A DNA stretch of 64,000 nt, from contig CANLLF010000001.1 in the NCBI GenBank assembly GCA_947491935.1, positions 558,001-622,000 of the forward strand, read 5' to 3'. A program made the translations under genes and the position numbers. Each line of letters starts with the position of its first letter. The first letter of the stretch is position 1. The notes beneath the pieces were generated by a model. The model was not told the DNA's origin. It made no database searches and saw only the letters and a program-made list of their open reading frames with translations. Origin of the DNA: an uncultured Roseicyclus sp. Its GTDB lineage: Bacteria > Pseudomonadota > Alphaproteobacteria > Rhodobacterales > Rhodobacteraceae. This document shows positions 56,888 to 64,000 of the stretch, in pieces.

Positions 56888-57502
56888 CTAAAGCCCCTGC
56901 CCCGGTTTCACGTCCTTCAGTTCCATCGCCTTGGCCGGGTCGCGCATCATCTGGGCAACGGGGTTCTGGCGTTTGACATCCACGCGATGGCGGAGCGTCA
57001 GAACAATCGCCCCGACCATGGCCACCAGAAGGATCAGGCCGGAGATCTGGAAGACGAAGAAGTATTCATCATAAAGGATCAGGCCAAGCGCCTGCGTGTT
57101 ATGGGCCACGTCGAGCGGCGGCGTGGGGTTGCCAAGGCGCGCATCAATACCCTCGGAATAGGTCCAACTGCCGAAGGCCAGCGTCAGCTGCATCAACAAG
57201 ACCACGCCGATCAGCCCCGCAATCGGCACGTATTTCGCCATCTCCGCCTTCAGCTCGGCGAAATCGACGTCGAGCATCATGACGACAAACAGGAACAGAA
57301 CCGCGACCGCGCCCACATAGACGATGATCAGCAGCATCGCGACGAACTCCGCCCCAAGCAGCACGAAGAGGCCCGCGGCGCTTAGGAATGACAGGATCAG
57401 CCACAGGACCGAATGGACCGGGTTTTTGGCCGTCACGGTGAAGAGCCCGCCCAGGATCACCGAAATCGCGAAAAGGTAGAAGGTGAAATCGGCTATCGTC
57501 AT
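56888..57502 (-). CDS. nuoJ: NADH-quinone oxidoreductase subunit J
   Basis: A 204-residue Complex I membrane subunit with five helices. The start is ATG 57502 ([14 protein letters not shown]), as upstream codons have no family similarity. Conserved [20 protein letters not shown] is present. Its first codons overlap the end of the CMD-like gene (57499-57502) by 4 bp. The exported Cys-rich gene starts 2 bp after its stop. Confidence 0.96.
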   Translation of the reverse strand: MTIADFTFYLFAISVILGGLFTVTAKNPVHSVLWLILSFLSAAGLFVLLGAEFVAMLLIIVYVGAVAVLFLFVVMMLDVDFAELKAEMAKYVPIAGLIGVVLLMQLTLAFGSWTYSEGIDARLGNPTPPLDVAHNTQALGLILYDEYFFVFQISGLILLVAMVGAIVLTLRHRVDVKRQNPVAQMMRDPAKAMELKDVKPGQGL

Positions 57503-57918
57503 CCCTGGCTCTCCTCCGCGTCGATGGCCTCTTTCGCCAGCTCCATCGCCTTGTTCATCGCAGGCACGCCGCCGAACAGGGCGGCTAGACCGATGGTTTC
57601 GGCAATCTCCTGGCTCGTGGCGCCTGCTTCCATGGCGTGCCGCACAGTCAGGCGGATCTGCGCCTCGGCGATCGCACCCTGGATCGTCAGGCCCAGCAGC
57701 GTCAGCAGAAGCCGCGTCTTGGCCTCCAGCCCGTCGGGGTTGAATTGCTTGCCCATGAAGGCTTCCAGCATCTCGGCGGGCACCGTCGGCCACATCTTGT
57801 CGGCAGTGCCCGGTGTGAACGACGCCATGGCCGGGTTCACGGCCTTGACCCATTCCTGCGACATCTCCTGCGCCTGTTTGAACAGCGCCTCGAACGGGTT
57901 TTGCGGCGTATCAGCCAT
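57499..57918 (-). CDS. Carboxymuconolactone decarboxylase-like protein, second of pair
   Basis: A 139-residue protein of the CMD/AhpD fold, in which about residues 60-130 form the domain ([35 protein letters not shown]). The usual CxxC pair is absent, so peroxidase or thiol activity is not expected. Its stop overlaps the nuoJ start; its start (57918) overlaps the end of the first CMD gene by 8 bp. Confidence 0.8.
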   Translation of the reverse strand: MADTPQNPFEALFKQAQEMSQEWVKAVNPAMASFTPGTADKMWPTVPAEMLEAFMGKQFNPDGLEAKTRLLLTLLGLTIQGAIAEAQIRLTVRHAMEAGATSQEIAETIGLAALFGGVPAMNKAMELAKEAIDAEESQG

Positions 57919-58318
57919 CTTGGTTCTCCTCCTCAAACACCTCAAGCGCGGTGTTGAGGGCGTTGATCATCGCCGGGAACCCACCGTAAAGCGCCATCTG
58001 ATTGATGACCTCGGCCACTTCGCGCTGGCTGGCACCGCTCCGCAGGGCGTTGCGGATATGAACCTTCAGCTGCGGCGCTGTTTGTCCGCCCAGCGCGGCA
58101 AGGGCCGCAACCGTGCTCAGGTAGCGGGTTTTCGCATCAAGCCCGTCGCGCGTGTAGTAATGGCCGAACGCCACTTCCATCATCGAGGTGGAAAATCCAG
58201 GAAGCACGGCATCATAGCGCGCACTCAGCGCCGCCTCGATGCCGGGATTGGTCGCCTCGGCCATCGCTTTGCCGCGGCTGTAGGCATCCTGGGCGTGGTG
58301 GGGGTCATGTGCACTCAT
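57911..58318 (-). CDS. Carboxymuconolactone decarboxylase-like protein, first of pair
   Basis: A 135-residue CMD/AhpD-fold protein ([45 protein letters not shown]). It has no cysteines at all, so it cannot use a thiol. It is paired with the similar gene at 57499-57918, with which it overlaps, and its start overlaps the end of nuoI (58315-58318). Confidence 0.8.
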   Translation of the reverse strand: MSAHDPHHAQDAYSRGKAMAEATNPGIEAALSARYDAVLPGFSTSMMEVAFGHYYTRDGLDAKTRYLSTVAALAALGGQTAPQLKVHIRNALRSGASQREVAEVINQMALYGGFPAMINALNTALEVFEEENQDG

Positions 58319-58809
58319 CTGTAGGGCGCATCCAGTTCAAGGTTCTTGGCAATCGCCGCTTCCCAGCGCTCGCCATTATCCAGCAGCTTTTGCTTGTCGT
58401 AGAACAGTTCTTCGCGGGTCTCGGTCGCAAACTCGAAATTCGGGCCCTCCACGATGGCATCGACCGGACAGGCTTCCTGGCAGAAGCCGCAATAGATACA
58501 TTTCGTCATGTCGATGTCATAACGGGTCGTCCGGCGCGAGCCATCCTCGCGTGGTTCGGCGTCGATGGTGATGGCCTGCGCGGGGCAAATCGCCTCGCAC
58601 AGCTTGCAGGCGATGCAGCGTTCCTCGCCATTTGGATACCGCCGCAGCGCGTGTTCCCCCCGGAACCGAGGAGATAGCGGCCCCTTTTCGTGGGGGTAGT
58701 TCACCGTGACCTTGGGTGAGAAGAAGTACTTCAGGCCGAGGCCGAAGCCCTTGAAGAAGTCGACGAACAAAAAGTACTTCGCCGCGCGGGTGTAGTCGAT
58801 CTGGGTCAT
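58315..58809 (-). CDS. nuoI: NADH-quinone oxidoreductase subunit I
   Basis: A 164-residue ferredoxin-like subunit of Complex I, with two [4Fe-4S] cluster motifs: [16 protein letters not shown] and [16 protein letters not shown]. It passes electrons along the peripheral arm. Its start overlaps the end of an AT-rich unknown gene by 4 bp and its stop overlaps the CMD-like gene by 4 bp. Confidence 0.97.
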   Translation of the reverse strand: MTQIDYTRAAKYFLFVDFFKGFGLGLKYFFSPKVTVNYPHEKGPLSPRFRGEHALRRYPNGEERCIACKLCEAICPAQAITIDAEPREDGSRRTTRYDIDMTKCIYCGFCQEACPVDAIVEGPNFEFATETREELFYDKQKLLDNGERWEAAIAKNLELDAPYR

Positions 58810-59252
58810 AGTCGCTCCTCCGCAAGTTCTGCTAACCTTGAACGGATCTCACTCGGCGTTGAACTCTCGAACTCCGCGACAATATCTTCAATATCGTTCA
58901 CGGGGATCACGCGATCAGGTGTGTAACAATCAACAATGGTATTCGTAACAAGATAAATCTGCGCCATGTCTCTCGTTATTCGATCTGGCGTGTCTTCTAG
59001 ACTGTAGATTGCGAGATAGGCGCCAATGTAATCTGGCATTGTCGCAAGCCAGCGCCGCTCCTCGTCGCTCCCGTCGAATGGCATCGCAGACAAATCCAAG
59101 GCTCGGCCGTTAGTTTCTGCGTTTTCGACATAAGCATCCCACGCGTCGTCGCATGCAAGATCGGCGACACCGGTCTGCGCAGATCCGCCAGCAATCGGGG
59201 CGCTCACGGCTAGGAGAACCCCCAACGCCGAGATGGAAACACGCCTGCGCAT
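58806..59252 (-). CDS. Exported protein between nuoH and nuoI, lower GC
   Basis: A 148-residue protein with a signal peptide ([20 protein letters not shown]) and two cysteines in the mature part ([11 protein letters not shown] and VDCYTPDR). The gene is visibly richer in A+T than its neighbours, suggesting a different history. ATG 59252 gives a TGATG overlap with the nuoH stop; a GTG one codon earlier is possible. The function is unknown. Confidence 0.7.
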   Translation of the reverse strand: MRRRVSISALGVLLAVSAPIAGGSAQTGVADLACDDAWDAYVENAETNGRALDLSAMPFDGSDEERRWLATMPDYIGAYLAIYSLEDTPDRITRDMAQIYLVTNTIVDCYTPDRVIPVNDIEDIVAEFESSTPSEIRSRLAELAEERL

Positions 59253-60307
59253 CACCCCCCCACCACGAAACGCGCCCAGAAGCCGCCGAGGACCTCATAG
59301 CGAGCCAGAAACGCCACCAGAACGACCCAGAACAGGCTGAATGGCAGGAACACTTTCCACCCCAGCCGCATCAGCTGATCGTAGCGGTAGCGGGGCACAA
59401 TCGCCTTCACCATCGCGAATAGGAAGAAGAAGAACGCCATCTTCATGATCATCCAGTGCGGGCCGTCGCCCAGCAGGAAGACATCGCCCATACCCGGGAT
59501 GGGCGACAGCCAGCCGCCGAAGAAGAGCAGCGTCATCAGCGCGCACATCAGGAAGATCGCGATGTATTCGCCGGCCATGAACAACAGGAACGGCGTGGCG
59601 GAATATTCCACCTGGTAGCCCGCGACCAGCTCCGATTCCGCCTCTGGCAGGTCGAAGGGCGGGCGGTTCGTCTCGGCCAGGGCGCTCACGAAGAACAGCA
59701 TCACCATCGGCAGATGCGGCAGCCAGTACCAGTTGAACAGGCCCCAATCGCCATCCTGCGCGGCGACGATATTGCCGAAATTCATCGAACCCGTGGAAAT
59801 GATCACACCGATGATGATCAGGCCGATGGAGACCTCGTAGGAGATCATCTGCGCGGCAGACCGGAGCGAGCCGAGAAATGGGTATTTGGAGTTCGACGCC
59901 CACCCGCCCATGATCACGCCATAGACCTCAAGCGACGACATCGCGAAGACATAGAGGATGGCGACGTTCAGATCGGCCAGCACCATGTTGTCGGAGAACG
60001 GGATCACGGCCCAGGCGATGACCGCCAGAACGAAACTCGTCAGCGGCGCCAGCAGGAAGACGGGCCGGTCCGCCCCGGCGGGGATCACGACCTCTTTCAC
60101 GACGTATTTCAGTGCGTCGGCAACCGTCTGCAGCAGGCCGAATACACCCACCACGTTGGGGCCACGCCGCATCATCACCGCAGCCCAGATTTTGCGGTCG
60201 CCGTAGACAAGGAACAACAGCGAGACCATCACGAAACCGATCACCAGCAGGCATTGCGCCGCGATGATCACGATGATCCCGGGAGTTGAGGAAAAGAAGG
60301 CGTCCAT
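59252..60307 (-). CDS. nuoH: NADH-quinone oxidoreductase subunit H
   Basis: A 351-residue membrane subunit of Complex I near the quinone site, with eight predicted helices. Conserved segments include [20 protein letters not shown] and [18 protein letters not shown]. It overlaps the next gene at its stop codon. Confidence 0.97.
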   Translation of the reverse strand: MDAFFSSTPGIIVIIAAQCLLVIGFVMVSLLFLVYGDRKIWAAVMMRRGPNVVGVFGLLQTVADALKYVVKEVVIPAGADRPVFLLAPLTSFVLAVIAWAVIPFSDNMVLADLNVAILYVFAMSSLEVYGVIMGGWASNSKYPFLGSLRSAAQMISYEVSIGLIIIGVIISTGSMNFGNIVAAQDGDWGLFNWYWLPHLPMVMLFFVSALAETNRPPFDLPEAESELVAGYQVEYSATPFLLFMAGEYIAIFLMCALMTLLFFGGWLSPIPGMGDVFLLGDGPHWMIMKMAFFFFLFAMVKAIVPRYRYDQLMRLGWKVFLPFSLFWVVLVAFLARYEVLGGFWARFVVGG

Positions 60308-60361
60308 GGGTCGTTCTCGTTCTCGTTCGGGCCTTTGCCTGGGGCCGCCCCGGCCCCGAAG

Positions 60362-60766
60362 TCAGACCGCCGGTATCCCTTGCTCAGCACAATCCGCCGC
60401 AACCACCTCAGCCTCGAGCGTTTGCAACCCGCGCGGGAGTTCTGGCGAGATGGTGTAAACCGCATCTGCGGTCCAAACGCCACCCTCTTCGGTGATACTT
60501 GTGCGCACATGTCGCGCAAATGGATATCCCCGGATCAGCGTGTATTGCGCGGCCGCACAGCGGGTGTAGGCATCCAGATCGGCGCGGGTGGCCACACCCG
60601 TCATCCGCGCCCGCAGATTGACCAGATCGTCATCCAGAAGGCGGGTTTCGACGCCGTCATAGGTGGCCGGCGGGGCCTGATCGAAGGTTGGGCCGTCGGC
60701 CTGCGGCTGACAGGCGGAGATCAGGGCCACCGCCGTGCAGATCAACAAGGGGCGGGTCAGGCCCAT
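60362..60766 (-). CDS. Putative lipoprotein between nuoG and nuoH
   Basis: A 134-residue protein with a signal peptide and lipobox LISAC (Cys19). The mature part has a short ...DAYTRCAAAQYTLIRG and a C-terminal VAADCAEQGIPAV. It is separated from nuoG by 3 bp and from nuoH by 54 bp. No family recognised; genes of this kind occur at nuo loci of related organisms, to my recollection. Confidence 0.68.
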   Translation of the reverse strand: MGLTRPLLICTAVALISACQPQADGPTFDQAPPATYDGVETRLLDDDLVNLRARMTGVATRADLDAYTRCAAAQYTLIRGYPFARHVRTSITEEGGVWTADAVYTISPELPRGLQTLEAEVVAADCAEQGIPAV

Positions 60767-60769
60767 GGC

Positions 60770-62791
60770 CTACTCCGCCGCGATCTTGGCTTGGCCGCGG
60801 GCCTTGGCTCCCGCCGAAAGCTCGGCCATCAGGGCGGAGGCCCGGGTGATCGGGTTGGTCATATAGTGATCCTTGATCGGCGAGGCGAAATCGCCGTCGC
60901 CGACGTCGCCGACCGGCAGCGCCTCACCCTCGTTCTGGATCACCTCATCGATCATCTCAAGGTGCGGGGCCACCTTGATCATGGCCTTGCGCAGCGCGCC
61001 AATCGTGTCGAAGGGCAGCGTTGCGCCAAGTTCGGCGGACAGCGCCCGCAGGATCGCCCAGTTTTCGCGGGCATCACCCGGCGGGAACGAGGCACGCAGC
61101 GCCAGTTGCGGGCGGCCTTCCGTGTTCACGAACAGGCCCTGCTCCTCGGTATAAGCGGCGGCGGGCAGGATGATATCGGCCCGGTGCGCGCCACGATCCC
61201 CGTGGGAGCCCTGATAAATCACGAACGGGCCGTCGGCGATCTCGATCTCGTCGGCATCCAGGTTGTAGACCACATCGGCGCCGTCCATGGCGGCGTCGAT
61301 CCCCCCTTCGGTCACGGCGCCCACATCCAGAGCACCCACGCGCGCGGCTGCGCTGTGCAAAACCAGAAGCTTCGATTTGGAGCGCTCGGCCATCCGCATC
61401 GCCAGTGCAAGCGCATTGGCGCCCTGGTCGCCCAGCAACGCGCCCTGCCCCACGATCACGATCGAATTGGCGTCAAGCACCTGATTGTAGTCCTGATCCG
61501 CCAGCTCCTTCAGGGCCGACAGCCCGGTGCCGACATGGGCGTAATCATATGTGAGATCAACGGCTTCACCGACAAGCCCCACATTCGCGCCACGGCTCCA
61601 CGCCTTCCGAATGCGGGCGTTCAGAACAGGCGCTTCGGCGCGCGGGTTGGTGCCGATCAACTGGATGTATTCTGCCGTATCAATGTCCTCAATCGCCGCC
61701 GAGCCGACGTAGGCAGCCCGGTTGCCCGCGGGCAGCTTGGCGCCATCGGTGCGGCATTCCACAGTCCCGCCCTGCCCCTCGATCAGCTCCTTCAGCGCAT
61801 AGGCAGCCTCGGTCGGGGCCAGATCGCCCACCAGACCGGCCAGTTTCGACGCGGCCTTGATCTTCTCGGCGGCCAGGCCCATCGCCTCGCCCCAGCTGGC
61901 CGGGCGCAGCTTGCCGTTTTCGCGGATATAGGGCTTGTCGAGCCGCTGGCGGCGCAGCCCGTCCCAGACGTAGCGGGACTTGTCGCTCAGCCATTCCTCG
62001 TTCACGCCGTCATGGTTGCGCGGCAGGATGCGCATCACTTCGCGGCCCTTTGTATCCACGCGGATGTTGGAACCCAGCGCATCCATCACGTCGATGCTTT
62101 CGGTTTTCGACAGCTCCCATGGCCGCGCGGTAAAGCTGTAGGGCTTGGACGTCAGCGCGCCCACGGGGCACAGATCGACTATATTGCCCTGCATCTCTGA
62201 ATCCAGCGTCGCGCCCAGATAGGACGTGATCTCCGCATCCTCGCCCCGGCCCGTCTGCCCCAACTCGGGCATCCCGGCGACCTCGGTGATGAACCGCACG
62301 CAGCGCGTGCAGGAGATGCAGCGCGTCATCGCGGTGCCCACAAGCGGGCCAAGCTCAAGGTTATCGACGGCGCGCTTCGGCTCTCGGAAGCGGGAGAAAT
62401 CAACTCCATAGGCCATGGCCTGATCCTGAAGATCGCACTCGCCGCCCTGATCGCAGATCGGGCAATCAAGCGGGTGGTTGATCAGGAGGAACTCCATCAC
62501 CCCCTCGCGCGCCTTCTTCACCATCGGCGAATTGGTCTTCACCACCGGCGGTTGGCCTTCCGGGCCGGGCCGCAGATCCTTGACCTGCATCGCGCAAGAC
62601 GCGGCGGGTTTCGGCGGCCCGCCCACCACTTCGACCAGACACATCCGGCAATTGCCCGCGATGCTGAGACGCTCGTGATAGCAAAAGCGCGGAATTTCGA
62701 TCCCGGCCTGCTCACAGGCCTGGATCAGGGTCATGGCGGGATCAACCTCGATCTCGGTGTCGTCGATGATGATCGTGCGCAAATCGCTCAT
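60770..62791 (-). CDS. nuoG: NADH-quinone oxidoreductase subunit G
   Basis: A 673-residue iron-sulfur subunit of the peripheral arm. The N-terminal [2Fe-2S] ferredoxin has [15 protein letters not shown], then a [4Fe-4S] region with [15 protein letters not shown] and another with [14 protein letters not shown], followed by a degenerate molybdopterin-oxidoreductase-like domain. The length fits the mitochondrial 75-kDa type rather than the longer E. coli protein. Confidence 0.97.
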   Translation of the reverse strand: MSDLRTIIIDDTEIEVDPAMTLIQACEQAGIEIPRFCYHERLSIAGNCRMCLVEVVGGPPKPAASCAMQVKDLRPGPEGQPPVVKTNSPMVKKAREGVMEFLLINHPLDCPICDQGGECDLQDQAMAYGVDFSRFREPKRAVDNLELGPLVGTAMTRCISCTRCVRFITEVAGMPELGQTGRGEDAEITSYLGATLDSEMQGNIVDLCPVGALTSKPYSFTARPWELSKTESIDVMDALGSNIRVDTKGREVMRILPRNHDGVNEEWLSDKSRYVWDGLRRQRLDKPYIRENGKLRPASWGEAMGLAAEKIKAASKLAGLVGDLAPTEAAYALKELIEGQGGTVECRTDGAKLPAGNRAAYVGSAAIEDIDTAEYIQLIGTNPRAEAPVLNARIRKAWSRGANVGLVGEAVDLTYDYAHVGTGLSALKELADQDYNQVLDANSIVIVGQGALLGDQGANALALAMRMAERSKSKLLVLHSAAARVGALDVGAVTEGGIDAAMDGADVVYNLDADEIEIADGPFVIYQGSHGDRGAHRADIILPAAAYTEEQGLFVNTEGRPQLALRASFPPGDARENWAILRALSAELGATLPFDTIGALRKAMIKVAPHLEMIDEVIQNEGEALPVGDVGDGDFASPIKDHYMTNPITRASALMAELSAGAKARGQAKIAAE

Positions 62792-62846
62792 GGGGACCGG
62801 TCCTTGGCTTGGCTCGCGTCAGGGGCGAGCGGTCGTTGGACCCGTC

Positions 62847-63278
62847 TTACCCCCCCCGGAGCAATCTGCCAATCTGAGAGCCTGCGGTAATTTCGTCGCG
62901 CCCCACCCGGCAGACCGCGTCACGGTCCGACGCGTCGACGCCTTGCTGGGCGAACCATTGGCGCATGATGGCGCCATACCGCTCCTGCTCGGTGCGATCG
63001 TCGATGAAGGCATCCACCTGCGAGCGCGTGAACCCGAGGTCCTGCGCCCGGCCCACCAGCCCTTCGGCAAAGCTCCACGCGCGCACCAGGCGCGGGCGGA
63101 TATCGTCGCAAACGTTCTGGATATGCCGCCCGACGGCGATCACGGTCAGGCCGGAATGGATCTGCGGATCGTCGCGCAGGGGCTGCCAATCGGCATTCTG
63201 CGCATGCCCGATGGTCGTGAAGAGGCCGGTCACAAGTAACATGCCTGCGGCGGCCACGATGCGAAATGGGGTTATCAT
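62847..63278 (-). CDS. Exported protein, DUF5333-like
   Basis: A 143-residue protein with a signal peptide (FRIVAAAGMLLVTGLFTTIGHAQ). The mature part is helical, with cysteines in NVCDDIRPR and DAVCRVG. I recall the DUF5333 family as occurring beside nuo genes in Rhodobacterales; I could not check this. The start ATG 63278 was chosen for its signal peptide; the preceding frame has no homology. It is 55 bp from nuoG. Confidence 0.65.
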   Translation of the reverse strand: MITPFRIVAAAGMLLVTGLFTTIGHAQNADWQPLRDDPQIHSGLTVIAVGRHIQNVCDDIRPRLVRAWSFAEGLVGRAQDLGFTRSQVDAFIDDRTEQERYGAIMRQWFAQQGVDASDRDAVCRVGRDEITAGSQIGRLLRGG

Positions 63279-63396
63279 TGTCTTGCTCGTCCCTTGGAGA
63301 ATCTGCCGTTTCCCAGCCGCGATGTGGGGGCAGCTCCCAACGTTATTCAATGTCACGAAGTGGTTATCAGGCCTTTCGGCACCAATCCGCCGCGCG

Positions 63397-63753
63397 TCAC
63401 GGTGCCGGAAACGGATCGCAGCCGCCCGCCGTCCACAACTGCTCATCCCCCACCGGGCGCCAGCCGAAATCAAGCGGCGCGCCCGGCAAATCCTGATCGA
63501 CACAATGGGCCGACATCACCTCCCACGCCGCGTCGCGGGCCTCGAACGGAACCGCGCGGCCATTTATCGTGCGCACGGCCAAGCCGCCCTGCTGCGGGAA
63601 GGGCTCGATCACCGTGCCGTCCGGGAGTGTTTCAGCAGAGAAGATCGTGAGTTCGTCTTCGACAACAACCTGAAGCGGGCCAATCGACGTGACATAGACC
63701 TGCGGCGCGACGCAGGCCGCCAGCAGCAGTGGAACCGCCCAAAATGCCCTCAA
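63397..63753 (-). CDS. Putative lipoprotein, unknown (118 aa)
   Basis: A 118-residue lipoprotein starting with TTG 63753, overlapping the stop of the upstream gene (TTGA at 63750-63753). The lipobox is LLLAAC at about residue 13. The mature part contains EDELTIFSAETLPDGTVIEPF and two cysteines (AHCVDQ and GGCDP). Function unknown. Confidence 0.65.
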   Translation of the reverse strand: MRAFWAVPLLLAACVAPQVYVTSIGPLQVVVEDELTIFSAETLPDGTVIEPFPQQGGLAVRTINGRAVPFEARDAAWEVMSAHCVDQDLPGAPLDFGWRPVGDEQLWTAGGCDPFPAP

Positions 63754-64000
63754 ATCCGCACCCCCCAGAACGTCACGATCAGCCAGACTAGAAGTGTCAG
63801 CACCACAACCGCCAGAACGCTGTAGATCGCGGTTTCCATGCGTTCCGGCGTATTCAGGATAATCGCGACGCCCGACGCGATCATACCGCCGATCACGGCG
63901 CACAGGATCGCGCCGCCCAGGCCCCATTGCCCATACCCGATCGCCGCGCCCAGGATCGCGAAGCTCAGATAAATCACCGCCAGAGAATACCAGTAAACGC
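63750..64000 (-). CDS. Small membrane protein, continuing beyond the window
   Basis: The reading frame is open up to the window edge. A GTG at 63977 would give 75 residues, but codons further upstream encode an in-frame hydrophobic stretch (YWYSLAV), so the true start is likely beyond 64000. At least three membrane helices are visible (YLSFAILGAAIGYGQWGLGG, LCAVIGGMIASGVAIIL and LAVVVLTLLVWLIVTFW). No family recognised. Confidence 0.6.
   Translation of the reverse strand, partial: VYWYSLAVIYLSFAILGAAIGYGQWGLGGAILCAVIGGMIASGVAIILNTPERMETAIYSVLAVVVLTLLVWLIVTFWGVRI

Noticed and set aside
60335-62200. Open frame of about 621 codons opposite nuoG
   Set aside because: Antisense shadow of nuoG; no homology signal and no ribosome site.

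Overview
The window looks like chromosomal DNA from an alphaproteobacterium of the Rhodobacteraceae (Roseobacter group). I infer this from the GC-rich sequence, the fumble-free single-copy core genes, the arrangement of the Complex I (nuo) operon with extra small genes between subunit genes, the type A RNase P RNA, and GC-rich hairpin elements of the kind I associate with this family. No genome comparison could be run. I see no phage, insertion sequence, integrase, CRISPR array or tRNA/rRNA gene. Almost all of the 64 kb is densely packed core or near-core sequence on both strands.

Layout. 1-5.1 kb: end of an AraC regulator, a tiny exported peptide, yqeY divergent from carA, a large membrane glycosyltransferase with an MshEN-like N-terminal domain, and a GntR/FadR regulator. 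5.2-11.5 kb: a HAD nucleotidase, a UbiH-like monooxygenase, a class V aminotransferase, two overlapping Lrp/AsnC genes divergent from ilvC, and a methyltransferase directly behind ilvC. 11.6-16.9 kb: GyrI-like protein, GNAT enzyme plus EamA permease, a CAP-domain lipoprotein, 8-oxoguanine deaminase-like amidohydrolase plus a HisN/IMPase-type phosphatase, and an XRE regulator. 17.1-24.2 kb: quinone oxidoreductase, LysR, DUF1127, Bax-inhibitor-1 family protein, a rhodanese/ChrB-like protein plus ChrA chromate transporter, rpmG, GNAT, metallo-beta-lactamase-fold hydrolase. 24.3-28.7 kb: gatC-gatA, an exported excalibur-like lipoprotein, an amidase, and rnpB, with a degenerate duplication of the amidase tail and the rnpB flank between them; then tadA.

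28.7-42 kb: rluB-type pseudouridine synthase, yciB, an EamA permease, an exported unknown, ftsY, an AlkB-type hydroxylase, a DUF815 ATPase, tatC-tatB-tatA, an FbpC-like ABC ATPase, an AlkC-like repair protein with a C-terminal Ig-like domain, an SDR and an NTF2-like protein. 42-47.5 kb: prfC, three unknown genes and a DEAD-box helicase with a repetitive basic tail. 47.6-64 kb: one long leftward block, nuoG-H-I-J-K-L-M-N followed by birA, coaX and rnj. Eight non-subunit genes sit inside or upstream of the nuo genes (two membrane/lipoprotein genes and a DUF5333-like protein ahead of nuoG, then four exported or small proteins and a pair of carboxymuconolactone-decarboxylase-like proteins among nuoG-K).

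The most distinctive things are the nuo accessory genes, the histidine/acid-rich loop in NuoL, the glycosyltransferase with a probable c-di-GMP-type receptor domain, and the scrambled duplication next to rnpB. None is clearly a new defence or mobile system, and I did not find one.
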